61,020 nucleotides of DNA, taken from the NCBI RefSeq assembly GCF_009760405.1, contig NZ_WRPP01000018.1, positions 1 through 61,020 of the forward strand, given 5' to 3'. The DNA comes from Nocardia terrae. Its GTDB lineage: Bacteria > Actinomycetota > Actinomycetes > Mycobacteriales > Mycobacteriaceae. The notes under the pieces are model-generated. The model was not told the DNA's origin. It saw only the letters and a program-made list of their open reading frames with translations, and ran no database searches. Numbering within the stretch: the first letter of the stretch is position 1; the number at the start of each line of letters is the position of its first letter. Positions 1-8,030 of the stretch are shown here, one piece after another. The position numbers and the translations under genes are program-made.

Positions 1-36
1 CCCGCCGCGGGCCTGACCTGCTGACTTCCCGAAAGG

Positions 37-127
37 TTTGCGGCGCGTCTCGTTCTGGACTGAGTGGAGCGGGGGAGCGAAGCGGAGGAGCGGAGGGAGG
101 GAAGAACGAGACCTCCAGCGCCGCAAA
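37..127. terminator. Long interrupted hairpin, probable terminator of an upstream gene
   Basis: TTTGCGGCGC (37-46) pairs with GCGCCGCAAA (118-127), and the adjoining GTCTCGTTCT (47-56) pairs with AGAACGAGAC (103-112), so two 10-bp perfect stems stack with a 5-nt bulge. The loop is purine rich. No U tract follows on either strand. It sits between the window edge and glnA2, so it could end a gene lying to the left; that gene is not visible. Confidence 0.5.
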
Positions 128-150
128 TCCCGCCCGGAGCGAAGCGGAGG
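74..150. repeat. Two copies of GGAGCGAAGCGGAGG
   Basis: The 15-mer GGAGCGAAGCGGAGG occurs at 74-88, in the hairpin loop, and again at 136-150, downstream of it. The core GCGAAGCG is itself nearly self-complementary. This may be a dispersed genomic repeat or processing element; only these two copies were noticed. Confidence 0.5.
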
Positions 151-229
151 GCAATTAAACAGAGCACTCGCCGCGCCTGCTGACGTTTATGTAACACGGA
201 TTTAACTCCCGGCCCCTACAGTCGCGGAC

Positions 230-1570
230 ATGGACCGTCAGAAGGAATTCGTCCTCCGTACGCTCGAAGAGCGCGATATCCGCTTCGTGCGACTGTGGTT
301 CACCGATGTCCTGGGCTATCTGAAGTCTGTCGCGATCGCGCCCGCCGAGCTGGAGGGCGCGTTCGAGGAAGGCATCGGCTTCGACGGATCGGCCATCGAA
401 GGGTTTGCCCGAGTGTCCGAGGCGGACATGGTGGCCAAGCCGGACCCCTCCACCTTCCAGGTGCTGCCGTGGTCCACGTCGAAGGGGCATCAGCACTCGG
501 CGCGCATGTTCTGCGACATCGCCATGCCGGACGGTTCGCCGTCCTGGGCGGACCCGCGGCACGTGCTGCGGCGGCAGCTGAACAAGGCCGCCGACCTCGG
601 TTTCAGCTGCTATGTGCACCCCGAGATCGAGTTCTTCCTGCTGAAGCCGGGCCCGCACGACGGCTCCCAGCCCGTCCCGGCCGATAATGGCGGCTTCTTC
701 GACCAGGCCGTGCACGACGAGGCCCCGAACTTCCGCCGCCACGCCATCGACTCGCTCGAATCCATGGGCATCTCCGTGGAATTCAGCCACCACGAGGGCG
801 CGCCGGGCCAGCAGGAGATCGACCTGCGCTACGCGGACGCGCTGTCCATGGCCGACAACGTCATGACCTTCCGCTACCTGATCAAGGAAGTCGCCATCGA
901 CGAGGGCGTGCGGGCGTCGTTCATGCCCAAGCCGTTCGCCGAGCACCCGGGTTCGGCCATGCACACCCACATGTCGCTGTTCGAGGGTGAGCAGAACGCC
1001 TTCGCCGACCCGGATGATCCGGACAACCTGTCGGAGACGGCGCGCGCCTTCATCGCGGGAATCCTCGAGCACGCGCCCGAGATCAGCGCCATCACCAACC
1101 AGTGGGTGAACTCCTACAAGCGCCTCGTGCACGGCGGCGAGGCCCCGACGGCCGCGTCCTGGGGCCGCTCGAATCGTTCTGCCCTGGTTCGGGTTCCGAT
1201 GTACACCCCGAACAAGGCGTCCTCGCGGCGGGTCGAGATCCGCAGCCCCGACAGCGCCTGCAACCCGTACCTGACCTTCGCCGTGCTGCTGGCGGCCGGT
1301 CTGCGCGGCATCGAGAAGGGCTACACGCTGCCGCCGGAGGCCGAGGACGACGTGTGGTCGCTGACCTCCGCCGAGCGTCGCGCCATGGGCTTCCGCGAGC
1401 TGCCCGCGTCGCTGGACGAGGCGCTGAAGAACATGGAGAAGTCCGAGCTGGTCGCCGAAACCCTCGGCGAGCACGTCTTCGACTTCTTCCTGCGCAACAA
1501 GCGCCGCGAATGGGCGGGCTATCGCAACCAGGTGACGCCCTACGAGCTCAAGGAATACCTCGGGCTGTAA
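230..1570 (+). CDS. glnA2: Glutamine synthetase, GlnA2 type
   Basis: ATP-dependent ligation of ammonia to glutamate, cytoplasmic class I glutamine synthetase fold. The 446-residue product has the length and N-terminus (MDRQKEFVLRTLEERDIRFV) of mycobacterial GlnA2, followed by the beta-grasp domain with GFDGSAIEGF and the catalytic domain with the HTHMSLF metal and glutamate motif and RSALVRVP. GlnA2 enzymes are less abundant than GlnA1 and some have altered substrate use such as gamma-glutamylation; the sequence does not decide that. The ATG at 230 has only a weak ribosome site. GTAAC-N6-TTAAC at 191-206 weakly resembles a GlnR half box. In mycobacteria glnE is the neighbour; here about 11.5 kb of sugar-catabolic genes intervene. 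Confidence 0.95.
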   Translation: MDRQKEFVLRTLEERDIRFVRLWFTDVLGYLKSVAIAPAELEGAFEEGIGFDGSAIEGFARVSEADMVAKPDPSTFQVLPWSTSKGHQHSARMFCDIAMPDGSPSWADPRHVLRRQLNKAADLGFSCYVHPEIEFFLLKPGPHDGSQPVPADNGGFFDQAVHDEAPNFRRHAIDSLESMGISVEFSHHEGAPGQQEIDLRYADALSMADNVMTFRYLIKEVAIDEGVRASFMPKPFAEHPGSAMHTHMSLFEGEQNAFADPDDPDNLSETARAFIAGILEHAPEISAITNQWVNSYKRLVHGGEAPTAASWGRSNRSALVRVPMYTPNKASSRRVEIRSPDSACNPYLTFAVLLAAGLRGIEKGYTLPPEAEDDVWSLTSAERRAMGFRELPASLDEALKNMEKSELVAETLGEHVFDFFLRNKRREWAGYRNQVTPYELKEYLGL

Positions 1571-1642
1571 TCGCTTCGACCCGGACGGGCCGCGAACACC
1601 TCGGTGCTCGCGGCCCGTCCGCGTTCCGGTGCGCGACCCGGT

Positions 1643-2875
1643 TCATTCGAGCGGACGGAAGCGCTCCATCAGGTGGACGTGGCGGGGTTCGAGCTCCTCG
1701 ACCGAGCCGACCCCGAGCAGTCGCATCGTCCGCACCAGCTGCGTGCGCAGGATCTCGATGGCCCGGTCCACACCGGCCTCGCCGCCCGCCATGAGGCCGT
1801 AGAGGTAGGCGCGGCCGATGAGGGTGAAGCGCGCGCCGAGCGCGAGGGCGGCGGCGATGTCCGCGCCGTGCAGGATGCCGGTGTCGAGGTGGATCTCCAG
1901 GTCGTCGCCGACCTCCCGGACCACCTGCGGCAGCAGGTGCAGCGGCACCGGGGCCCGATCGAGTTGGCGGCCACCGTGATTGGACAGCACGATGCCGTCC
2001 ACGCCCAGCCCGGCCAGCCGTTTGGCGTCGGCGACGGTCTGGACGCCCTTCACCAGCACCCGCCCGGGCCACTGCTCGCGCACCCAGGCCAGATCGTCGA
2101 AGTCGACGGTGGGGTCGAACATGGAGTCCAGCAGTTCGGCGACGGTGCCGGACCAGCGGTCCAGGGAGGCGAAGGCGAGCGGCTCGGTGGTCAGGAAATC
2201 CCACCACCACCAAGGTTTCCGGAGCGCGTCGAGCGCGCCGGTGACGGTGATCGACGGCGGCACGGTCATGCCGTTGCGGACATCGCGCAGCCGATTGCCC
2301 GCCACCGGGACGTCGACCGTGACGACCAGGGTGTCGAATCCGGCCTTCGCGGCCCGCTCGACCAGGGCGATGGAACGGTCGCGGTCCTTCCACATGTAGA
2401 GCTGGAACCAGTTGCGCGCGCCGGAACCCGTTGCTGCCGCGACGTCTTCGATGGCGGTGGTGCCCATGGTGGACAGCGTGAAGGGGATGCCCGCCCGTTG
2501 CGCGGCGCGCGCGCCCGCGATCTCGCCCGCGGTGTGCATCATGCGGGTGAAGCCGGTGGGGGCGATGCCGAACGGCAGCCGCGCCTGTTCGCCCAGGACG
2601 GTGACGGCGGTGTCGGTGTCGGCCACATTGCGCAGGATCTCCGGGCGGAATTCGATGTCGCGGAACGCCTGCCGGGCTCTCGCCAGGGACAGTTCGGCGT
2701 CGGCGGCCCCGTCGGTGTAGTCGAAGGCGACCTTCGGGGTGCGCTTGCGGGCGAGCTCGCGCAGGTCCCAGATGGTCTGCGCCCGTGCGAGTTTGCGGTC
2801 CCGCCCGCCGAACGGCCGATCGAACTTCAGCAGCGGGGCCAGGTCTCGGGGCTTGGGGATTCTGCGCTCGGTCAC
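1643..2875 (-). CDS. lldD: FMN-dependent L-lactate dehydrogenase (LldD2-like)
   Basis: Oxidises an L-2-hydroxy acid, most likely L-lactate to pyruvate, with FMN. The 410-residue product is close to mycobacterial LldD2 along its whole length: APTGFTRMMHT near the FMN site, WFQLYMWKDRDRS, VTVDVPVAGNRLRDVRNGM, the catalytic His-Arg segment LSNHGGRQLDRAP, and C-terminal TLIGRAYLYGLMAGGEAG. The GTG start at 2875 overlaps the stop of the upstream SDR gene (GTGA), so the two are translationally coupled. In context it would consume the L-lactate released by cleavage of 2,4-diketo-3-deoxy-L-fuconate. L-lactate 2-monooxygenase is the main alternative within the family. Confidence 0.88.
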   Translation of the reverse strand: MTERRIPKPRDLAPLLKFDRPFGGRDRKLARAQTIWDLRELARKRTPKVAFDYTDGAADAELSLARARQAFRDIEFRPEILRNVADTDTAVTVLGEQARLPFGIAPTGFTRMMHTAGEIAGARAAQRAGIPFTLSTMGTTAIEDVAAATGSGARNWFQLYMWKDRDRSIALVERAAKAGFDTLVVTVDVPVAGNRLRDVRNGMTVPPSITVTGALDALRKPWWWWDFLTTEPLAFASLDRWSGTVAELLDSMFDPTVDFDDLAWVREQWPGRVLVKGVQTVADAKRLAGLGVDGIVLSNHGGRQLDRAPVPLHLLPQVVREVGDDLEIHLDTGILHGADIAAALALGARFTLIGRAYLYGLMAGGEAGVDRAIEILRTQLVRTMRLLGVGSVEELEPRHVHLMERFRPLE

Positions 2876-3651
2876 CGTTCGATACTTTCCACGGTCTCGG
2901 GGGCGCGCAAGCGCAGCGAATGCATGCCGCCGTCCACCTCCAACATCGTTCCGGCGGTGGAGGATGCGCGGGGGCTGACCAGATAGAGCACGGCGGCGGC
3001 GACCTCCTCGGCGGTGACCAGCCGCCTGTGGGGCTGGCGGGCGCGCAGGGCGGCCAGTTCGGCGGCGGGATCGTCGGCGGCGGCGAGCAGCCTTTGCACC
3101 CACGGCGTGTCGACGGTACCGGGGTTGACGCAATTGACGCGGATGCCCTCGGCCAGGTGGTCGGCGGCCATGGCGCGGGTGAGAGCCAGGATCGCGCCCT
3201 TGCTGGCGCTGTAGGCGACGCGGTTGGGCAGGCCGGTGGTGGCGGCGATGGAGCAGGTGTGCACGATGGCCGCGGCGGGGGAGCGGCGCAGGTGCGGCAG
3301 CGCGGCCCGCGAAACCCGCACCGCGCCCAGCACATTCACCTCGAGGACCTGCCGCCATTCGGCGTCGGTGGTCTCCTCGACGGTGCCCTGTGCCCCGATG
3401 CCGGCGTTGTTGACCACGATGTCGAGGCGGCCGAAGGCGTCCACGGCGGCGGCGACGGCGGCGCGCACCGAATCATCGTCGGCCACATCGCAGTTCAGGG
3501 CGGGGCCGTCGGGCCGGGCGGGACCGGGGTTCAGGTCGAGGACCGCGACGCGTGCGCCCGCCGCGCGCAGGGCGGCGGTGACGGCCCGGCCGATGCCCGA
3601 TCCCCCTCCGGTCACGACCGCGGCGAGTCCGTCCAGCTCGGGGTGTTGCAT
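2872..3651 (-). CDS. SDR oxidoreductase, predicted 2-keto-3-deoxy-L-fuconate dehydrogenase
   Basis: Classical short-chain dehydrogenase of 259 residues: cofactor motif TGGGSGIG (14-21), acidic residue after beta2 (VLDLN) favouring NAD, NNAG (81-84), catalytic Ser134, Tyr147 and Lys151 (YSASK), and the PGTVDTPW loop. From context it should oxidise C4 of 2-keto-3-deoxy-L-fuconate to the 2,4-diketo acid. ATG at 3651 is preferred because GAGG lies five bases upstream; the GTG at 3657 lacks such a site. It leads a two-gene unit with lldD and is divergent from the dehydratase gene. A half-conserved copy of the locus palindrome sits 17-27 bases upstream of the start codon. Family certain; substrate inferred. 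Confidence 0.88.
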   Translation of the reverse strand: MQHPELDGLAAVVTGGGSGIGRAVTAALRAAGARVAVLDLNPGPARPDGPALNCDVADDDSVRAAVAAAVDAFGRLDIVVNNAGIGAQGTVEETTDAEWRQVLEVNVLGAVRVSRAALPHLRRSPAAAIVHTCSIAATTGLPNRVAYSASKGAILALTRAMAADHLAEGIRVNCVNPGTVDTPWVQRLLAAADDPAAELAALRARQPHRRLVTAEEVAAAVLYLVSPRASSTAGTMLEVDGGMHSLRLRAPETVESIER

Positions 3652-3667
3652 AGCCACCTCACGCTAT

Positions 3668-3678
3668 TGATCCGATGT
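3668..3678 (-). promoter_or_regulatory. Candidate operator, degenerate copy of the locus palindrome
   Basis: TGATCCGATGT matches ACATCCGATGT at 9 of 11 positions, with one arm intact. It lies just upstream of the SDR-lldD start codon, where a bound repressor would block transcription. It is probably read by the GntR/FCD protein of the same locus (inference). Confidence 0.45.
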
Positions 3679-3764
3679 TTGGCTTCCCGAAGGTAGCACT
3701 GCGGGCGAGGGGATCGCTTGAATATTGCTCGGATTAGCCAAGACTCGGGGATTTGCCAAACCCA

Positions 3765-3792
3765 TTGCGCTTCTAGACATCGGATGTATAGT
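3765..3792 (+). promoter_or_regulatory. Promoter of the L-fuconate dehydratase/transport operon with internal operator
   Basis: TTGCGC (3765-3770), a 16-bp spacer and TATAGT (3787-3792) form a plausible sigma-70-type promoter 34 bases upstream of the fucD start codon. The palindrome ACATCGGATGT (3777-3787) occupies the spacer and touches the -10 element, the classical position for a repressor. Confidence 0.6.
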
Positions 3793-3793
3793 C

Positions 3794-3807
3794 GTGATCC
3801 AGATCAC
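3794..3807. promoter_or_regulatory. CRP-like palindrome GTGATC-CA-GATCAC
   Basis: GTGATCCAGATCAC is a perfect dyad with the GTGA-N6-TCAC core of CRP-family sites (in actinobacteria GlxR or Rv3676 type). It lies just after the -10 element, so if bound it would more likely repress than activate the promoter at 3765-3792. Confidence 0.4.
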
Positions 3808-3825
3808 TGGCAGATGGGAAACCGC

Positions 3826-5178
3826 ATGGTACGTATCACCGCGTTGGACACCTACGATGTCCGGTTCCCCACGTCGGCGCAACTAGATGGCTCGGACGCG
3901 ATGAATCCGGATCCGGACTATTCGGCCGCCTACGCGATCTTGCGCACCGACGACCGGGGCGGGCCCGAGGGGCACGGTTTCGTGTTCACCATCGGCCGCG
4001 GCAACGAGGTGCAGCAGGTCGCCATCGAGGCGCTCGCGCACCACGTGGTGGGCCGCCGGGTCGACGAGATCATCGGCGATCTGGGCGGATTCGCGCGCGA
4101 GCTCACCGGCGATTCCCAATTGCGCTGGCTGGGGCCGGAAAAGGGCGTCATGCACATGGCGATCGGCGCGGTCGTCAACGCCGCCTGGGACCTCGCCGCG
4201 AAATACGCCGGAAAGCCAGTGTGGCAGTTGATCTCCGAGATGTCACCGGAGCAGATCGTCGACCTGGTCGACTTCCGCTACCTCACCGACGCGCTGTCAC
4301 CGGCGGAGGCCCTCGACATCCTGCGCCGCGCCGAATCCGGCCGCGCCGAGCGCACCGCCCAGCTGCTGGCCGCCGGATACCCGGCCTACACCACCTCGGC
4401 GGGCTGGCTCGGCTACTCCGACGACAAGCTCGCCCGGCTCGCCCGCGATGCCGTGGCCGACGGCTTCCGCACCATCAAGATCAAGGTGGGTCGCGATGTG
4501 GACGAGGACCTGCGCCGGGTGAAGATCGCCCGCGACGCCGTCGGCCCCGGCATCGGGCTGGCCGTGGACGCCAACCAGCGCTGGGGCGTCGACGAAGCGG
4601 CGGAATGGATTTCGCGGCTCGCGCCCGCCGGGCTGGCCTGGGTCGAGGAGCCCACCAGCCCCGACGACATCCTGGGCCACGCGGAGATCCGCCGCCGCGT
4701 CGCCGGGACGCCCATCTCCACCGGCGAGCACGGGCAGAACCGGATCCTGTTCAAGCAGCTGCTGCAGGCGGGCGCGGTGGACATCCTGCAGATCGACGCC
4801 ACCCGGGTCGCGGGCGTCAACGAGAATCTGGCGATCCTGTTGCTGGCGGCCAAGTTCGGCGTCCCGGTCGTCCCGCACGCGGGCGGGGTCGGGCTGTGCG
4901 AACTGGTGCAGCATCTCGCGATGATCGACTTCGTCGCCATCTCCGGCACCATGGCCGAGCGCGCCATCGAATTCGTCGACCACCTGCACGAGCACTTCCG
5001 CGATCCGGTGCGGGTGGCCGACGGCCGCTATCTCGCGCCGCGCGCACCGGGTTTCAGCGCCGAGATGCTGCCCGAGACCCTGCGCGATTACCGCTATCCC
5101 ACCGGCGCGGCCTGGCGGTCCCCGGTCGAACTCGCACCCACAGCCCAGGTTTCGGCAAAGGAGCTCGAAAACTCATGA
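3826..5178 (+). CDS. fucD: L-fuconate dehydratase
   Basis: Enolase-superfamily enzyme of the mandelate racemase group, removing water from L-fuconate to give 2-keto-3-deoxy-L-fuconate. The 450-residue product aligns almost without gaps to the characterised Xanthomonas FucD, and the catalytic set falls at the same numbers: Lys220 in KIK, metal ligands Asp248, Glu274 and Glu301, and His351. Shared diagnostic stretches include DGSDAMNPDPDYSAAY and RWLGPEKGVMHMAIGA. ATG 3826 has GGGAA five bases upstream; upstream in-frame ATG codons lie in the promoter region and are not used. The stop overlaps the start of the binding-protein gene (ATGA), so this opens a transport and catabolism operon. Activity on L-galactonate or D-arabinonate is also possible in this family. 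Confidence 0.94.
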   Translation: MVRITALDTYDVRFPTSAQLDGSDAMNPDPDYSAAYAILRTDDRGGPEGHGFVFTIGRGNEVQQVAIEALAHHVVGRRVDEIIGDLGGFARELTGDSQLRWLGPEKGVMHMAIGAVVNAAWDLAAKYAGKPVWQLISEMSPEQIVDLVDFRYLTDALSPAEALDILRRAESGRAERTAQLLAAGYPAYTTSAGWLGYSDDKLARLARDAVADGFRTIKIKVGRDVDEDLRRVKIARDAVGPGIGLAVDANQRWGVDEAAEWISRLAPAGLAWVEEPTSPDDILGHAEIRRRVAGTPISTGEHGQNRILFKQLLQAGAVDILQIDATRVAGVNENLAILLLAAKFGVPVVPHAGGVGLCELVQHLAMIDFVAISGTMAERAIEFVDHLHEHFRDPVRVADGRYLAPRAPGFSAEMLPETLRDYRYPTGAAWRSPVELAPTAQVSAKELENS

Positions 5179-6266
5179 ACACCAGAATCATCGGCGCGGC
5201 GCTGGCCGCCGCGCTCGTCGTGGCCGCGGCGGCGGCCTGTTCCCGCGAATCGACCGGCGGCTCCGGCGCGCCCGCCGCCGTCAACGTCGGCAGCGGAGCC
5301 GCCGACGGCGTCCTGGTCGGGGCCGATCAGCCCCGCTCGGACACCGACTTCTGGAGCGCCTACGCCGGATACCTCGGACCGAAGGCCGCCGCGGCCGGGG
5401 TGAAGCTCGAGAACACCAGCTCCGACAACGACGCCAACCGGCTCAAATCGAATGTGGACACGCTGCTGGCCAAGAACGTGAAGGCCGTCATCATGGCCCC
5501 GCAGGACACCGCGGCGGTGAAGCCCGCGCTGTCGGCGGCCGCCGCCAAGCACGTGCCGGTGGTCAGCGTCGACACCCGGCCCGACTCGGGCGGGGCCTAC
5601 ATGGTGGTGCGCGCGGACAACCGCGCCTACGGCACCAACGCGTGCGTCTATCTCGGCGAAACACTGCACGGCAGCGGCAAAGTCGTGGAATTCCAGGGTG
5701 ATCTGAGCTCGATCAACGGTCGCGACCGCTCCCAGGCGTTCGCCGACTGCATGCGCACGCGGTACTCGGGCATCAAGGTGATCGAGATCCCCACCGAGTG
5801 GAAGGGCGACCGCGCGGTCTCGGGCCTGCAGGACAAGCTGCTCACCGATCCCGATATCAACGGCATCTACATGCAGGCGGGCGGCGCGTTCCTGCAACCC
5901 ACGCTCGCGCTGCTCGAGCGCACCAACAAACTGGTGAAAGCCGGTCAGCCGGGCCACATCACGATCGTCTCCAATGATGGCATCAAGGCCGAGCTGGACG
6001 CCATCGACAACGGCGATATCGATGCCACCGTGTCCCAGCCCGCCGATCTCTACGCGCAGTACGCGGTCTTCTACGCCAAGGCGGCGACCGAGGGCCGCAA
6101 GTTCACGCCCGGACCGACCGACCACGGCTCGGTCATCGTCGACGCCGGCAACGGCCAGCTCGAGGATCAGCTGCCCGCGCCGGTGGTGACCAAGAGCGGC
6201 GGCAAGGTGGGTGAGCTGAACACCCTCGCCAGCACCGATCCCGCGCTGTGGGGCCGGGGTCACTGA
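5175..6266 (+). CDS. Sugar ABC transporter substrate-binding lipoprotein (RbsB family)
   Basis: Captures the sugar, presumably L-fucose, outside the membrane and delivers it to the permease. The 363-residue protein has a lipoprotein signal peptide with the Cys at the end of an Ala-rich stretch (AAACSRES), then a periplasmic-binding-protein type I fold with DNDANRLKSNVDTLLAKNVK and APQDTAAV in lobe 1 and VSNDGIKAELDAI in lobe 2, typical of pentose and deoxyhexose binders. Its ATG overlaps the fucD stop. The ATPase and permease follow directly. Family is clear; the ligand is inferred from the catabolic genes. Confidence 0.88.
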   Translation: MNTRIIGAALAAALVVAAAAACSRESTGGSGAPAAVNVGSGAADGVLVGADQPRSDTDFWSAYAGYLGPKAAAAGVKLENTSSDNDANRLKSNVDTLLAKNVKAVIMAPQDTAAVKPALSAAAAKHVPVVSVDTRPDSGGAYMVVRADNRAYGTNACVYLGETLHGSGKVVEFQGDLSSINGRDRSQAFADCMRTRYSGIKVIEIPTEWKGDRAVSGLQDKLLTDPDINGIYMQAGGAFLQPTLALLERTNKLVKAGQPGHITIVSNDGIKAELDAIDNGDIDATVSQPADLYAQYAVFYAKAATEGRKFTPGPTDHGSVIVDAGNGQLEDQLPAPVVTKSGGKVGELNTLASTDPALWGRGH

Positions 6267-6294
6267 CCGGCACCGGGTGGAAGCGGTCTTACCG

Positions 6295-7830
6295 ATGACG
6301 GAAACAACAGTGCCGGACCTGGAAACCTCAGTGCCGGACCATGATTCGACGGTGGCCGAGGCGATCGGCGTGTCCAAGCGCTTCGGCCGCACCACCGCCC
6401 TGGATCGGGTCGGGCTGCGGGTGACCGCGGGCCGCACCCACGCCCTGGTCGGCCGCAACGGCGCGGGCAAATCGACGCTGGTGTCGATCCTGACCGGACT
6501 CGCAGCTCCTGATGAGGGGGAGGTGCGCTTCGCGGGCAGGCCCGCGCCGCCGACCGCCGACCGCGACGCCTGGCGGTCCCGCGTGGCATGCGTCTACCAG
6601 CATTCGACGATCATTCCGGACCTGACCGTGGCGGAGAACCTGTTCATCAACCGGCAGGGCTTCGGCGGCCCGATCGTGCGGTGGCGCGCGGTGCGCGCCC
6701 GCGCGCGGGAACTGCTCGACACCTGGTCGGTGCCGGTCGCGGAAGACACACCGGCGCGGGAGCTTTCGGTCGAGCACCGGCAGCTGGTGGAGATCGCGCG
6801 GTCGCTGTCGTACGGGGCCCGCTTCATCATTCTGGACGAGCCGACCGCGCAGCTCGACGGTGCGGCAATCCGGCGGCTGTTCGAACGCATGCGGGACCTG
6901 CAGGCGCAGGGCGTGACCTTTCTGTTCATCTCCCACCATCTGGACGAGACCTACGAAATCTGTTCCGATGTCACGGTTTTCCGCGATGCCCGGCACATCG
7001 TCACCGCACCGGTGGCCGAGCTCGGCAAACGCGAGCTGATCGCCGCCATGACCGGCGATTCCACCGAACTGGAACAAGCGGTCCCGCGCCTGCCCGCCGA
7101 CCCGCACGCGCGGCCGGTGCTACGGGTGGAGAAGCTCACCCGGCCCGGCGAATTCGGCGCGGTGACTTTCGACGTGCGGCCCGGAGAGCTGGTCGGGCTG
7201 GCGGGCGGCGGCTCCAGCGGCCGCGTCGAGGTGGCCGAGACGATCGTCGGATTACGCCGCGCCGCAAGCGGAACCGTGCACGTCGGCGAGCGTGAGTTAC
7301 GCGGTGGCGGCGTGCCCGCCGCGCGGGACGCCGGGATCAGCTTCGTCCCCCGCGACCGTCACGACGAGGGGCTGGTCCTGACCATGAGCGTGGCCGACAA
7401 CGCCACCCTCACCGTGCCGCGTCGGCTCGGCCGCTTCGGCCTGCTCTCGCGCCGTACCCGGGATGCGCTGGCCCGCACCGCGATCGCGGATCTGGACATC
7501 AAGGTCGACGGACCCGAGCAGGGCGTCGCCGAACTCTCCGGCGGCAACCAGCAGAAGGTGGTGTTCGCCCGCGCCCTGGCCACCGGACCCTCCGTGCTGA
7601 TCCTCATCACCCCGACCGCCGGCGTGGACGTCCGTTCCAAGGAGACCCTGCGCGCCGTGGTGCGTACCGCCGCCGATCGCGGCACGGCGGTCCTGGTGGT
7701 CTCCGACGAACTCGACGACCTGCGCGACTGTGACCGGGTGCTGGTCATGGTGCAGGGCGCGGTGACCGGCGCATACGAGAAGGGCTGGGCAGACGGGGAA
7801 CTCGTCGCCGCCATGGAAGGACTGACATGA
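6295..7830 (+). CDS. Sugar ABC transporter ATP-binding protein (RbsA type, two ATPase domains)
   Basis: Tandem-ATPase subunit of 511 residues. Domain 1 has an intact Walker A (GRNGAGKST, 53-61), a signature-like LSVEHRQLVEIARSL and Walker B FIILDEPT. Domain 2 has a degenerate Walker A (AGGGSSGRVEVAE), as usual for RbsA, and an intact signature LSGGNQQKVVFARAL, but its Walker B reads LILITPTAGVD where DEPT is expected. The second ATP site therefore probably does not hydrolyse. The start could be GTG 6277 (517 aa) or ATG 6295; neither has an ideal ribosome site. The 3' end was copied in the short duplication that follows. Confidence 0.87.
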   Translation: MTETTVPDLETSVPDHDSTVAEAIGVSKRFGRTTALDRVGLRVTAGRTHALVGRNGAGKSTLVSILTGLAAPDEGEVRFAGRPAPPTADRDAWRSRVACVYQHSTIIPDLTVAENLFINRQGFGGPIVRWRAVRARARELLDTWSVPVAEDTPARELSVEHRQLVEIARSLSYGARFIILDEPTAQLDGAAIRRLFERMRDLQAQGVTFLFISHHLDETYEICSDVTVFRDARHIVTAPVAELGKRELIAAMTGDSTELEQAVPRLPADPHARPVLRVEKLTRPGEFGAVTFDVRPGELVGLAGGGSSGRVEVAETIVGLRRAASGTVHVGERELRGGGVPAARDAGISFVPRDRHDEGLVLTMSVADNATLTVPRRLGRFGLLSRRTRDALARTAIADLDIKVDGPEQGVAELSGGNQQKVVFARALATGPSVLILITPTAGVDVRSKETLRAVVRTAADRGTAVLVVSDELDDLRDCDRVLVMVQGAVTGAYEKGWADGELVAAMEGLT

Positions 7831-8030
7831 GCACGGCCGGAACCGAACCGGTGACCGCCGCGACACAGGCACTGCGCGCCGCGGCCGCCCGCGGCACGGG
7901 GATCCTGGCGGCCTCGGATGAACTCGACGATCCGCGTGATTGCGACCGGGTGCCGGTCGTGGTGACCGCTGAATGCGGAAATGGCTGGGACGACCGGGAA
8001 CTCGTCCCCGCCATGGGAGGACTGACATGA
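7827..8030 (+). pseudogene. 200-bp tandem duplication: permease start fused to ATPase tail
   Basis: A 67-codon reading frame lies between the ATPase and permease genes. Its first residues, MSTAGTEPVTAAT, match the permease N-terminus (MSTTGTEPMTAAT), and the rest, including ASDELDDPRDCDR and GWDDRELVPAMGGLT, matches the last 60 residues of the ATPase. The ACTGACATGAGCACG junction recurs exactly 200 bp later (7827 and 8027). It starts and stops with ATGA overlaps, so it would preserve translational coupling. It looks like an ageing tandem-duplication scar; whether a peptide is made or matters is unknown. Confidence 0.75.

Noticed and set aside
1548..3335. Long minus-strand frames rich in Arg, Pro and Ala antisense to or out of phase with real genes
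   Set aside because: These are typical high-GC shadows; the real genes have recognised domains, stop-start overlaps and ribosome sites. The same reasoning removed frames opposite glnE, pepA, both E2 genes and the fusA2-like gene.
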